A stretch of DNA of 64,000 nucleotides from the NCBI GenBank assembly GCA_041392835.1, contig JAWKLF010000004.1:1-64000 (forward strand), given 5' to 3'. The notes beneath the pieces were generated by a model. That model had not been told where the DNA came from and did not search any database. It saw only the letters and a list, made by a program, of their open reading frames with translations. The position numbers and the translations under genes are program-made. Shown piece after piece: positions 51,482 to 59,965 of the stretch (its first letter is position 1; each line of letters opens with the position of its first letter). Source of the DNA: OLB11 sp041392835 (lineage in GTDB: Bacteria; Bacteroidota; Bacteroidia; Chitinophagales; Chitinophagaceae).

Positions 51482-52215
51482 TTATGTAATCTCTTTGTTA
51501 GTGTTTTGAATAGAAATTCTAAAAATTTTTTTCAAATTGCTTTTAAAACGATTTTGAACCTCATCCATAGGTATTTTATGTCCTAATTCTTTTTTCCATA
51601 CTGGTTACTTTTTTATGCTGTATACCACAAGGTATGATCATATCAAAATAACTCAAATCGGTGTTGATATTTAGAGCAAATCCATGCATTGTCATCCAAC
51701 GGCTGGTGCGGTACACCCATAGCGCATATTTTTCGCGCTCTATGAGGAATATCGGTATCTATCCATACGCCAGTTTCGCCTTGGCTTCTTTCTGTTTTAA
51801 TACCAAAAGTCATCATAGTTTGAATTATGACTTCTTCTAAATTTCTCATATATAATACAATGTCAGGTTTGATTCTTTCTAAATCAAAAATTGGATACGC
51901 CACCAATTGCTCTGGACCATGAAATGTAATATCACCACCTCTATTCGTTTTATAATATTCTATTCCTTTTTGTTTTAAAAACTGATTATTTACCAAAAGG
52001 TGTTCCTCCAATCCACTTTTTCCGAGTGTAAAAACAGGAGGATGTTCACAAAATAACAAATAACTTTCGGTCTCTTCTTGATTTCCTAATACTTGATTTA
52101 ACTCTCTATCTCTATTTGCTTTTTTGATAGCTAAATTTTTTGCCAACAAATTTTCTTGATATTCCCATGCATCTTTATAGGGTATAAGCCCTAGCTTTTC
52201 AAAGCTAACATTCAT
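51482..52215 (-). CDS. lipB: Octanoyltransferase LipB, two apparent frameshifts
   Basis: LipB moves octanoyl from ACP to lipoyl domains. The first frame has LLFCEHPPVFTLGKSG, YYKTNRGGDITFHGPEQLVAYPI and RKICAMGV. The frame then shifts near 51714 to TSRWMTMHGFALNINTDLSYFDMIIPCGI, holding the conserved HGFALN and the catalytic Cys in IPCG. A second shift near 51600, in an A-run, gives the tail ending NTNKEIT at 51482. The full span (~243 codons) is the family length, so the breaks are probably consensus errors. Confidence 0.85.
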
Positions 52216-52321
52216 AAAGCAAAAATACTTTTATTTTTTGGAAAAGAAGAAAGCAATACACCAATACCTATCAAAAAAGAAAGTATATATATTATAATGG
52301 CATAAAAAACTGGAATACTAC

Positions 52322-52329
52322 TACTTTTG
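52322..52329 (+). promoter_or_regulatory. -7 box almost touching the pseudouridine synthase start
   Basis: TACTTTTG matches TAnnTTTG and ends only 4 bp before ATG 52334, so transcription would start at or near the initiation codon (leaderless mRNA). Confidence 0.4.
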
Positions 52330-52333
52330 TTTT

Positions 52334-53407
52334 ATGGCAAATGAAAATATAAATCCTGACTGGCAAGACGAAATAGAAGAAGACGATGAACAAGATGAGA
52401 AAAAAATAGCTTTAGAACTTACTGTTGATGCAGGACAAGAAGCAACACGGATTGATAAATTTATTATGATGCGTATGGTTGGCGTAACACGAACTAAAGT
52501 TCAAGATGCTATAGAAAAAGAAATGGTATTAGTCAATGATAATGCAGTAAAAGCTAATTACAAAGTAAGACCTCTTGACCATATTATAGTGTATTCAAGC
52601 AAGCCTACACATAGCAACGAAATCATTCCAGAAGACATTGCACTTGATATAGTATATGAAGATGAAGATGTATTGGTAATAAACAAGCCCTATAATATGG
52701 TGGTACACCCTGGACATGGAAATTGGACAGGTACAGTATTGAATGCAGTGGCTTTTCACTTTCAAAAAAACAACTTGAATGCTGCATTACCACCTCGCTT
52801 AGGCATGGTGCATCGTATAGATAAAGACACTTCGGGTTTGCTGGTTTTAGGAAAAACTGAACAGGCATGCTCACACTTAGGAAAACAATTTTTTGATCAC
52901 ACAGTCAAAAGATTATACAATGCACTGGTGTGGGGTGATGTTGAAGATGAGCAAGGTACTATAGATACCTATATAGCAAGGCACGAGAGGGAACGAAAAA
53001 TATTTACGGTATATGATGCCAGCGATGAAAAAGGTAAACATGCTATAACACATTATAAAATTCTGGAGCGATTTAATTATGTTACACTTATTGAATGCCG
53101 ATTAGAAACAGGACGCACACATCAGATACGTGTGCATATGAAACACCTAAAACATACCTTATTCAATGATAAAATGTATGGTGGAGATAAAATTTTAAAA
53201 GGCACAGTTTACGCCAAATACAAACAATTTGTAGATAATTGTTTTACTATATTGCCACGTCAGGCATTGCATGCCAAAACACTTGGATTTATACATCCTA
53301 CTACACAAAAAGAAATGCTATTTGAAGTACCATTAGCAAAAGACATGGAGCTTGTAATAGAAAAATGGCGAACCTATGTTAAAGCTAAAAAGATTTTAGA
53401 AGAATAA
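52334..53407 (+). CDS. RluA-family rRNA pseudouridine synthase (RluD-like)
   Basis: This 357-residue protein has an acidic N-terminal tail (about 1-28), an S4 RNA-binding domain (about 35-85: TRIDKFIMMRMVGVTRTKVQ), and the catalytic domain with RLGMVHRIDKDTSGLLVLGKTE (Asp in HRIDKDTSG) and GRTHQIRVHMKHLKH. RluD modifies U1911, 1915 and 1917 of 23S rRNA. rlmH, which acts on Psi1915, is also in this window. The length fits RluD, but other RluA members are possible. Confidence 0.9.
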   Translation: MANENINPDWQDEIEEDDEQDEKKIALELTVDAGQEATRIDKFIMMRMVGVTRTKVQDAIEKEMVLVNDNAVKANYKVRPLDHIIVYSSKPTHSNEIIPEDIALDIVYEDEDVLVINKPYNMVVHPGHGNWTGTVLNAVAFHFQKNNLNAALPPRLGMVHRIDKDTSGLLVLGKTEQACSHLGKQFFDHTVKRLYNALVWGDVEDEQGTIDTYIARHERERKIFTVYDASDEKGKHAITHYKILERFNYVTLIECRLETGRTHQIRVHMKHLKHTLFNDKMYGGDKILKGTVYAKYKQFVDNCFTILPRQALHAKTLGFIHPTTQKEMLFEVPLAKDMELVIEKWRTYVKAKKILEE

Positions 53408-53577
53408 ATCTATTTAAATAAAATCGTTCTGATACTGTTTTACTGTTGATTTTGTATTTTTTATCGCAATACCTTCTTTCAATATAATAGCAAGAGATAA
53501 AGAGATGTTTATAATATAACTGTAAACACATTTATACTATGTCTTGATATATACTTTTCATCAAATATATATATATA

Positions 53578-54440
53578 ATGAGAATCTCCAAAAAAAACCA
53601 AACAGACATGCTTGACATTGTATTTGCACAAAGAAATAAAGCCTATGGTGCATACGAACTTCGCAAAAACTATAACCAAAGATTAAAAAAAGCAACTTTA
53701 TTGCACTCACAACATGCCTTTCCCTTTTTACGCTCCCTTTGATAGCCGATATGTCTTCAAGAGAAGTGATAGAATCCAGAAAATTAGAAGAAAAGGTATA
53801 TGTCATTAAAGATATTAAGATACCTAAAAAAAATCAATATGAGGCTAAAACAAATAGCAAAGAAAGACAAGCTAAACAAGTAGTAAAAAGTGTAAAAAAA
53901 ACTCCTCAGATAAAAAACCCTTTGATAAAAAATTTTAAAATAGTAAAAGACGATGAGCTACAAGAAATCAAAAAAAGTGATGTATTACCACTTATAAAAA
54001 CACCTCAAGCGAATGCTATCGATAACCCCAGCACAGATGGAAAGGATATGAATGCCCTACCCAAAAGTACGCTATTGAATGACAGAGAAATCAAGGACGA
54101 AAAAGTTAATGACGCAAATATAATTCCTGATGTAGTGAGCAAAATGCCAGAATTTCCAGGAGGCGAAAATGAACTCATGCATTATTTAAGCTCCAATATA
54201 AAATATCCTAAACAAGCTTTAGAAGAAAATAAAGAAGGAAAAATTGTCGTAGGATTCGTTGTAAACAAAGAAGGCAAGATAGACAATATCAGTATAGTAC
54301 AAGGCGTTGGATATGGTTTTAATGAAGAAGCCATTCGAGTTATACGCAATATGCCCACATGGACACCAGGCGAACAAAATGGAGAGAAAGTAAGTGTTTA
54401 CTATACCCTACCTATCTATTTTAATTTGATAGATAAATAA
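53578..54440 (+). CDS. TonB-type energy transducer, one apparent frameshift
   Basis: The gene starts at ATG 53578 with the Bacteroidota TonB N-terminus (DIVFAQRNKAYGAYELRKNYNQRL). The frame then breaks near 53697. The second frame gives the membrane helix (IALTTCLSLFTLPLIADM), a Lys/Pro periplasmic linker, and the TonB C-terminal domain (KMPEFPGGENELMHYLSSNI, GKIVVGFVVNKEGKIDNI, RNMPTWTPGEQNGEKVSVYY). It supplies proton-motive energy to TonB receptors. No exbBD genes are near. One indel restores the protein. Confidence 0.85.
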
Positions 54441-54463
54441 AACCTTTAAAATTCAAGAAAGTC

Positions 54464-55984
54464 TTATTTTACTTCTTGCATTAATTTTCTCACCAAAGGC
54501 GAAATAACGATAAGCACTACACCTGCTACGATTGCATACCAAGCAAATTGATAATAGCCTTCCGTATAGGTATTAATTTTTTCGATTGGTGAAGCAGCAT
54601 TGTCGGGTGAAATACTTGCTCCAAACAAACCACCAACATATTGGCCATAGGCACTCGCCAAAAACCACATACCCATCATTAATCCTTGCAATTTGGCTGG
54701 TGCTAATTTGGTCATGATAGACAACCCAATAGGCGACAAACACAATTCACCTAGTGTAACTACAAAGTATGCAATAGTAAAAATATCTAAAGACGACTTG
54801 GCATCAGCATCTGCTGAAAAACGTAATGCATAAAATATAAAATAAGCTATACCTAAGAAAAGAAACCCAATGCCAAATTTTACTACCGTGTTGGGTTCCA
54901 TTTTTCTTTTGGACAGTGCTACCCATACAACACCTACTATAGCTGCAAAAACTATAACAAACAACGAATTTGCTGAATTGTTAACGCCATTAGGGTCTGT
55001 TGTCATTAATCCACCAAGTAGTTTATTATTTAAGTGTTCTGCAGCAAACAAACTCAAGGAACCTCCAGCTTGCTCAAAAATTGCCCAGAATACAACAGAA
55101 AAAATAATAAAAAACAATGCTGCAATTAATTTACGATTTTCTGCTTTTGTAAAATTTCTCATTTCAAAAAACAAATACAATAAACTAAAAGGACCAATAA
55201 TAGCCATAAAGATGTCAGTATAGTGCGTGTTTTTTACCATCACCATAACCAAAGGAATACACAGAGCAGCTCCTATATAAACAAGGTATTCATACCATTT
55301 TTTACTAGCATTATTTTTAATGCTCAAAGGCATTTGACCAATAGTGCCCATTTGTTTTTGAGTAAATAAATAAGTAATTAATCCTATTGTCATAACCACT
55401 GCTACGCAACCAAATGCTACATTCCAACGCATATTTTCAGGAATAATAGAAGAAAAATATTCGCCCTTTCCTATATTGATACATAATAATCCTCCTAAAA
55501 AAGCTCCTAAATTTATACCTGCATAAAACAATGAAAACCCTGCATCTCTTCGGCTATCGCCTTCGCTATATAACTGGCCTACCATACTGGAAATATTAGG
55601 TTTAAAAAAACCAGTTCCTACTACATTAAATGCAATACCTAAAAAGAAAAAATCATGCGGATTAACTGCCAATATGATACTTCCTATAATCATCAATATA
55701 CCACCCCAAAACAGTGATTTTTTGAATCCCAAAATTTTATCGGCAAACAAACCTCCAATAAACGTAAAAGCGTAAACCCAAGCTTGTGTAGCACCATACT
55801 GTAGATTGGCAGTTTTGCTTTCCATAAACAGCTGATACACCATAAAAAATGTAAGCATGCCACGCATACCATAAAAGCTAAAACGCTCCCACATTTCAGT
55901 AAAAAATAAGCCCCATATTTGTTTTGGGTAGGTACCTTTAAAATTGCGTATTTGTTCTAATTGTGTGTCTTGTTCTTGATGCAT
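54464..55984 (-). CDS. POT-family proton-coupled oligopeptide transporter
   Basis: This 506-residue MFS protein has 12-14 membrane helices. The ExxER-type start KQIWGLFFTEMWERFSFYGMRGML and the second signature (FNVVGTGFFKPNISSMVGQLY, then GFSLFYAGINLGAF) are classic PTR2. It imports di- and tripeptides with protons. Downstream genes on this strand encode secreted metalloproteases, which could supply peptides; that link is inference. Confidence 0.92.
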   Translation of the reverse strand: MHQEQDTQLEQIRNFKGTYPKQIWGLFFTEMWERFSFYGMRGMLTFFMVYQLFMESKTANLQYGATQAWVYAFTFIGGLFADKILGFKKSLFWGGILMIIGSIILAVNPHDFFFLGIAFNVVGTGFFKPNISSMVGQLYSEGDSRRDAGFSLFYAGINLGAFLGGLLCINIGKGEYFSSIIPENMRWNVAFGCVAVVMTIGLITYLFTQKQMGTIGQMPLSIKNNASKKWYEYLVYIGAALCIPLVMVMVKNTHYTDIFMAIIGPFSLLYLFFEMRNFTKAENRKLIAALFFIIFSVVFWAIFEQAGGSLSLFAAEHLNNKLLGGLMTTDPNGVNNSANSLFVIVFAAIVGVVWVALSKRKMEPNTVVKFGIGFLFLGIAYFIFYALRFSADADAKSSLDIFTIAYFVVTLGELCLSPIGLSIMTKLAPAKLQGLMMGMWFLASAYGQYVGGLFGASISPDNAASPIEKINTYTEGYYQFAWYAIVAGVVLIVISPLVRKLMQEVK

Positions 55985-56060
55985 GCTTTTAATATTTTTA
56001 CTAATATAATATGTATAAATGACAAACTAGTTGGCTTATCAAATTAATTTTATTTGCTAC

Positions 56061-58313
56061 TTATTTTTTTATAAATTTCTGTTGGTACTCAGCTCCTTCT
56101 TGATTCCATACCTTCAAAAAATAGACTCCAGCACTAAGACCCTCCAAGGAAATTTTTATCTCTCTATCATTTTGGCTAAGCCCACTTACTAAAGTTTTGC
56201 CTGTCAAATCTATTATCGCATATTGATGTTCGAATAAAGAATATTCTTTTCCTTGTATCGTCAAAACATCGTTGGCTGGGTTTGGATAAATGTTTACTTG
56301 GTTTGAAGAAATATTTGGTATTGCTGCTGCCGCAGATTTTATACTAAAATATTTATCATTCAAGTCAAAAAAGACATTGTCTGATGCTTTAACTTTTACT
56401 CTACAAGCTGATGAGTTTAATAAATTAGGAACACCAACTATTTCACTTCCATCGTTTGGTGTATTACCTTTCAATAAAATCCAATTTTTTCCACTATCTA
56501 CGGTTAGAAAAATATCTACATTCAAAGCATTGATTGGTGTTGAATTTGTACCAGCCACATCCCATGTAACCGTTTCAGTACCATAGGCATTCCATGTAAT
56601 GCCATTTGTATTTTGACTTGTAACTCGATATAAATTACTTCCTGTATTAACTACATTTAATCGTAGGGTATCTGTTGCTGTAAAAAATGTGCCATAGCCA
56701 TTGCGTATATCTCTAACCGTGCATTTAAATTTTAGTTCACGAGCATTGTCTGGCAATAGTTCACCAAGATAACTTTCTTGATTGAGTAGCACATATTTAA
56801 GAGCAGGGAATATACGAGTATTCGATGCTATGGGCTTAAACGATCTAAAAATTGGAGCTATAGTTGTAGTAGCATCCCATGCATTACCGCTACCACCTCT
56901 ATCCCATTCTTCCCAACAAAAAGTCATAGGGTCGCCTTCCGGATCAGTAGCTGAAGTTGTTAGTTCAAAATTTGTTCTATAGGGTATTGTATATGTTTGC
57001 CCTATCGCTGATAAAGTTGGATTTATATTATTAGAAGCCACTGTAGTAGCACAAGTACTTACATTATTTCCAGTCATTTGTTCTAAACTTCTTATGTGAT
57101 AATAATCATCGCTATGAGGTTGTATATCATCGCTACCGCATATGCCTGCATAAGCCATAATGGTAGTTCCACTGCCAATTTCATAGGCACTGGAATTGCT
57201 TCTATTTCCGCTACAAGAACCTGTAACAGAGTTAAAAGTATGGCTACCGCCAAATTGATGCCCCATTTCGTGTGCTACATAATCTATATCAAAGGGGTCG
57301 CCTGTTGGGTTAGAAGAGCCTGTCACTCCTTGTGCTTTGCTACTGTTAGAACATACACTACCAAGTGAGGCTATACCACCGCCACCAGTACTAAATACAT
57401 GACCATAATCATAGTTTGCACTGCCAATACGAGATGTGCAAGTAGTTTGGTTTTGACCGAGCATAGCGCTTCCACTTCCATTTGTATATGGATCAGTGCC
57501 TGAAAGAAAAATAAGGGTATCATTATTAGCAACTAAGTTGGCATGCATACTAAATTCTCGTTCAAATACACCATTTACTCTGTTCATAGTGGTAGTCATA
57601 GCGCTCAACACACTGGCTTTAGTGGGTGTAGTGCCTCCAACGGCTTGCGAATATTCTATAGTACATGCCAATGCCAAACGGTAAGTTTTCTTGACACTAC
57701 CATTTATTTTTTCTGCACTATAAGTACTTGGCAAAATATTATCTTCTAATACTAATATGTTTTGCGACAAATCACTAACGATAGAGGATTCATCAAAATC
57801 GCATTGCATTCTTTGTGTCAATGCTTTTTTAAAATCTTTTTTATAATAAACCATATACCATTTAGTATCCATATTTTTATAGGGGTCTATATAAAACGTA
57901 TTTTCACCATCAAACACCATGGCATGAAAACCAAAAACAGTAAAATCAATTTTTGCTGTAATCCAAGAGTTTTCAATATGAACAGCCGTATAGGTTTTTA
58001 TTTGAGGATATTTTTGTGCTAATGCAGGCTCCATCATAGACTCTTCAAATATTCTAAAATGCATAAAAGAGCCATCGGGTGCTGGTAAGTCAATAAATGT
58101 TTGTGCAGATGCATCATCATGTGCTATTAATACTTGAAACTGTGTGAACGAAGCCACGTCTAACTGCGCAAGTTGATAATGGTTAGGGAATATAGTTTGT
58201 TCACCTTCTGCATTGACATATTGATTGGTAGCAAAGGTAAAAAATGAATCAGCATAGTTTTTAATTGAAAACAAACTGCTCATGACTATGAGAAATAGAA
58301 TTCTAAATTTCAT
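56061..58313 (-). CDS. Secreted reprolysin-like metalloprotease with T9SS sorting domain
   Basis: This 750-residue protein has a signal peptide (about 1-22), a propeptide (about 25-195: EPALAQKYPQIKTYTAVHI, TKWYMVYYKKDF) and an M12-type zinc protease domain. The metal motif is VAHEMGHQFGGSHTFN (HExxHxxGxxH) and the Met-turn is TIMAYAGICG. Two beta-sandwich domains follow, then a type A T9SS sorting domain (NIYPNPANDVLTIQG). It is exported and digests extracellular protein. The next gene encodes a free-standing relative of the propeptide. Confidence 0.92.
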   Translation of the reverse strand: MKFRILFLIVMSSLFSIKNYADSFFTFATNQYVNAEGEQTIFPNHYQLAQLDVASFTQFQVLIAHDDASAQTFIDLPAPDGSFMHFRIFEESMMEPALAQKYPQIKTYTAVHIENSWITAKIDFTVFGFHAMVFDGENTFYIDPYKNMDTKWYMVYYKKDFKKALTQRMQCDFDESSIVSDLSQNILVLEDNILPSTYSAEKINGSVKKTYRLALACTIEYSQAVGGTTPTKASVLSAMTTTMNRVNGVFEREFSMHANLVANNDTLIFLSGTDPYTNGSGSAMLGQNQTTCTSRIGSANYDYGHVFSTGGGGIASLGSVCSNSSKAQGVTGSSNPTGDPFDIDYVAHEMGHQFGGSHTFNSVTGSCSGNRSNSSAYEIGSGTTIMAYAGICGSDDIQPHSDDYYHIRSLEQMTGNNVSTCATTVASNNINPTLSAIGQTYTIPYRTNFELTTSATDPEGDPMTFCWEEWDRGGSGNAWDATTTIAPIFRSFKPIASNTRIFPALKYVLLNQESYLGELLPDNARELKFKCTVRDIRNGYGTFFTATDTLRLNVVNTGSNLYRVTSQNTNGITWNAYGTETVTWDVAGTNSTPINALNVDIFLTVDSGKNWILLKGNTPNDGSEIVGVPNLLNSSACRVKVKASDNVFFDLNDKYFSIKSAAAAIPNISSNQVNIYPNPANDVLTIQGKEYSLFEHQYAIIDLTGKTLVSGLSQNDREIKISLEGLSAGVYFLKVWNQEGAEYQQKFIKK

Positions 58314-58341
58314 TGGATTTTATATATTTTTTAAAAAAAAA

Positions 58342-58995
58342 TTACTTTTCAAAATTGTCTTTTGAAAAATTGGGATCATTTTTAGAGTAGCACGCATAGT
58401 ATGTTTTACCCTGAAAAACATAAGGATGTATATAGCTAACTTCGCCATCGTAGGTTATCATAAACTTAGTTTGTGTGCCATCGCAATCTATACGAATTGT
58501 ATTATAGGGGTTGCCTACTTCTTGCCCTGCAAAAGACATAATATTGGGATATTTATCTTGCAATGCTTGATCCATAGTTTGTACACGATGTATAGCAAAT
58601 GTTTTGCAAGGAATCATTCTGTTTAGATATACAGGTAGTATTATATTTTTCGATAAAGAATCTTCAAAAGGTATAGACTTTAGATATTCATCCATTTGAC
58701 TTTGGTTAAATGTAGTCAAGCGATAGGAAGAAGGAGCCTGAAAATTGTTTGGAAAAACGAAACCCTTCACAATGGCTAAATACCATTTTGGCAAACCCAA
58801 CTCTTGACACAACGCCAAGGTATTCATAGTATTAGGCTGGTATGTTTTTATAGTACCTTGTTGCACAGTGCTTTTTTGGGTTGTTGTCGTTTTTGCTTTC
58901 CTTTTTTTATATCGTTTTTTCCTTTTATCTATTCCTTGACTTTGAAATGTCAAGATACATAAAATAGAAAAAATACTTATTACACGTATATACAT
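58342..58995 (-). CDS. Free-standing propeptide-like protein next to the metalloprotease
   Basis: This 217-residue protein has a signal peptide (about 1-22) and a basic stretch (KRKKRYKKRKAKTTTTQKS). From about residue 110 the sequence resembles the propeptide of the neighbouring protease: MDQALQDKYPNIMSFAGQEV and VSYIHPYVFQGKTYYACYSKND align with EPALAQKYPQIKTYTAVHI and TFYIDPYKNMDTKWYMVYYKKD. No catalytic domain follows. It lies 28 bp upstream of the protease, same strand, so it is probably co-expressed. It may be a trans-acting inhibitor or folding helper, or a remnant. Confidence 0.7.
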   Translation of the reverse strand: MYIRVISIFSILCILTFQSQGIDKRKKRYKKRKAKTTTTQKSTVQQGTIKTYQPNTMNTLALCQELGLPKWYLAIVKGFVFPNNFQAPSSYRLTTFNQSQMDEYLKSIPFEDSLSKNIILPVYLNRMIPCKTFAIHRVQTMDQALQDKYPNIMSFAGQEVGNPYNTIRIDCDGTQTKFMITYDGEVSYIHPYVFQGKTYYACYSKNDPNFSKDNFEK

Positions 58996-59011
58996 GCGTT
59001 AAAAATAAAAA

Positions 59012-59965
59012 TTATCCTTCAAAATCAGTAAAAATTGCGGTAAAATTTGCTTTTTCTCTTTGTTTCAATATCATATGCCAATTCCCTTGATACCTTATTT
59101 CATAAGGTACTAAATATGAATTTATTTTTTTCAATTTAACCTTCATGTTGACATCAAAATCATAAAACCAAGTTTTGTAGGATAAAGAATAATTTCTTGC
59201 AATGATACTAAAGTCTTGCTCTGAAAACCAAGTAGTCAATTCATTTATAACAAGATGCTCCTTAAATTCTTTTTTGGGAAAAGCGGTAAAAACATAACAC
59301 ATGATTCCATTTAATTCTTCTTTTCGCAATCTAAAAGTATATTTTGATTTGGTTGGCTCTTCAAATATAGCTACATTATCTCCAATGCCAGGAATACCAT
59401 GTATAGGCTGTCCTGGATTAAATATCAAAATGCGAAGTTGTTCTTCATATTTTTCTGTACCACTATAAGGTTTGTCTTTGGCTACTATATTATTTTCATT
59501 GCACACTTCGCCATTGGGAAAAAATAAATGTGCATACAACTTGGCTGTATAGTAATTATAGTTGCCCTTTTTATCAAAAAAATCTCCTTTAGTTTTTACA
59601 TGTTGAAATGTCATACTACGACAAGATTTTTTACGAACTTGGTAAGCAATACTATTATAAGAAGCCTTCGTTTCTTCCTTTTTATTTAAAATATCAATAT
59701 CATTGTATAATGTATAAGGCAGTAAATGTAAATTTTTAAATGCCTTGTAGAAAGTAGTATCTTGACGAATTTTATTAATAAAAGCTTGAACGTCAAAACC
59801 ACTTTGTACTTCTCTAATCATCACTTCATCTAATTGTACACCATGCAAGACCACTAGAGTATCTTTTTGGGCCAGTAATACTTTGCTTTCAAAAAGAATT
59901 AAGAAACCTAATAAAATGTGTATTTTTAAGCCAAAATGTATAGCACATGAAATTCTTCTTATCAC
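59012..59965 (-). CDS. Secreted hypothetical protein
   Basis: This 317-residue protein matches no family that I can name with confidence. A signal peptide (about 1-32) is followed by QLDEVMIREVQSGFDVQAFINKIRQDTTFYKAF, split here over residues 44-76, then a beta-rich body (KYTFRLRKEELNGIMCYVFTAF, VKLKKINSYLVPYEIRYQG). The layout resembles Bacteroidota periplasmic proteins with a DUF4292-like, LolA-type half-barrel, but that is a guess. Its 5' end overlaps the divergent M1 peptidase gene by 19 bp. Confidence 0.55.
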   Translation of the reverse strand: MIRRISCAIHFGLKIHILLGFLILFESKVLLAQKDTLVVLHGVQLDEVMIREVQSGFDVQAFINKIRQDTTFYKAFKNLHLLPYTLYNDIDILNKKEETKASYNSIAYQVRKKSCRSMTFQHVKTKGDFFDKKGNYNYYTAKLYAHLFFPNGEVCNENNIVAKDKPYSGTEKYEEQLRILIFNPGQPIHGIPGIGDNVAIFEEPTKSKYTFRLRKEELNGIMCYVFTAFPKKEFKEHLVINELTTWFSEQDFSIIARNYSLSYKTWFYDFDVNMKVKLKKINSYLVPYEIRYQGNWHMILKQREKANFTAIFTDFEG

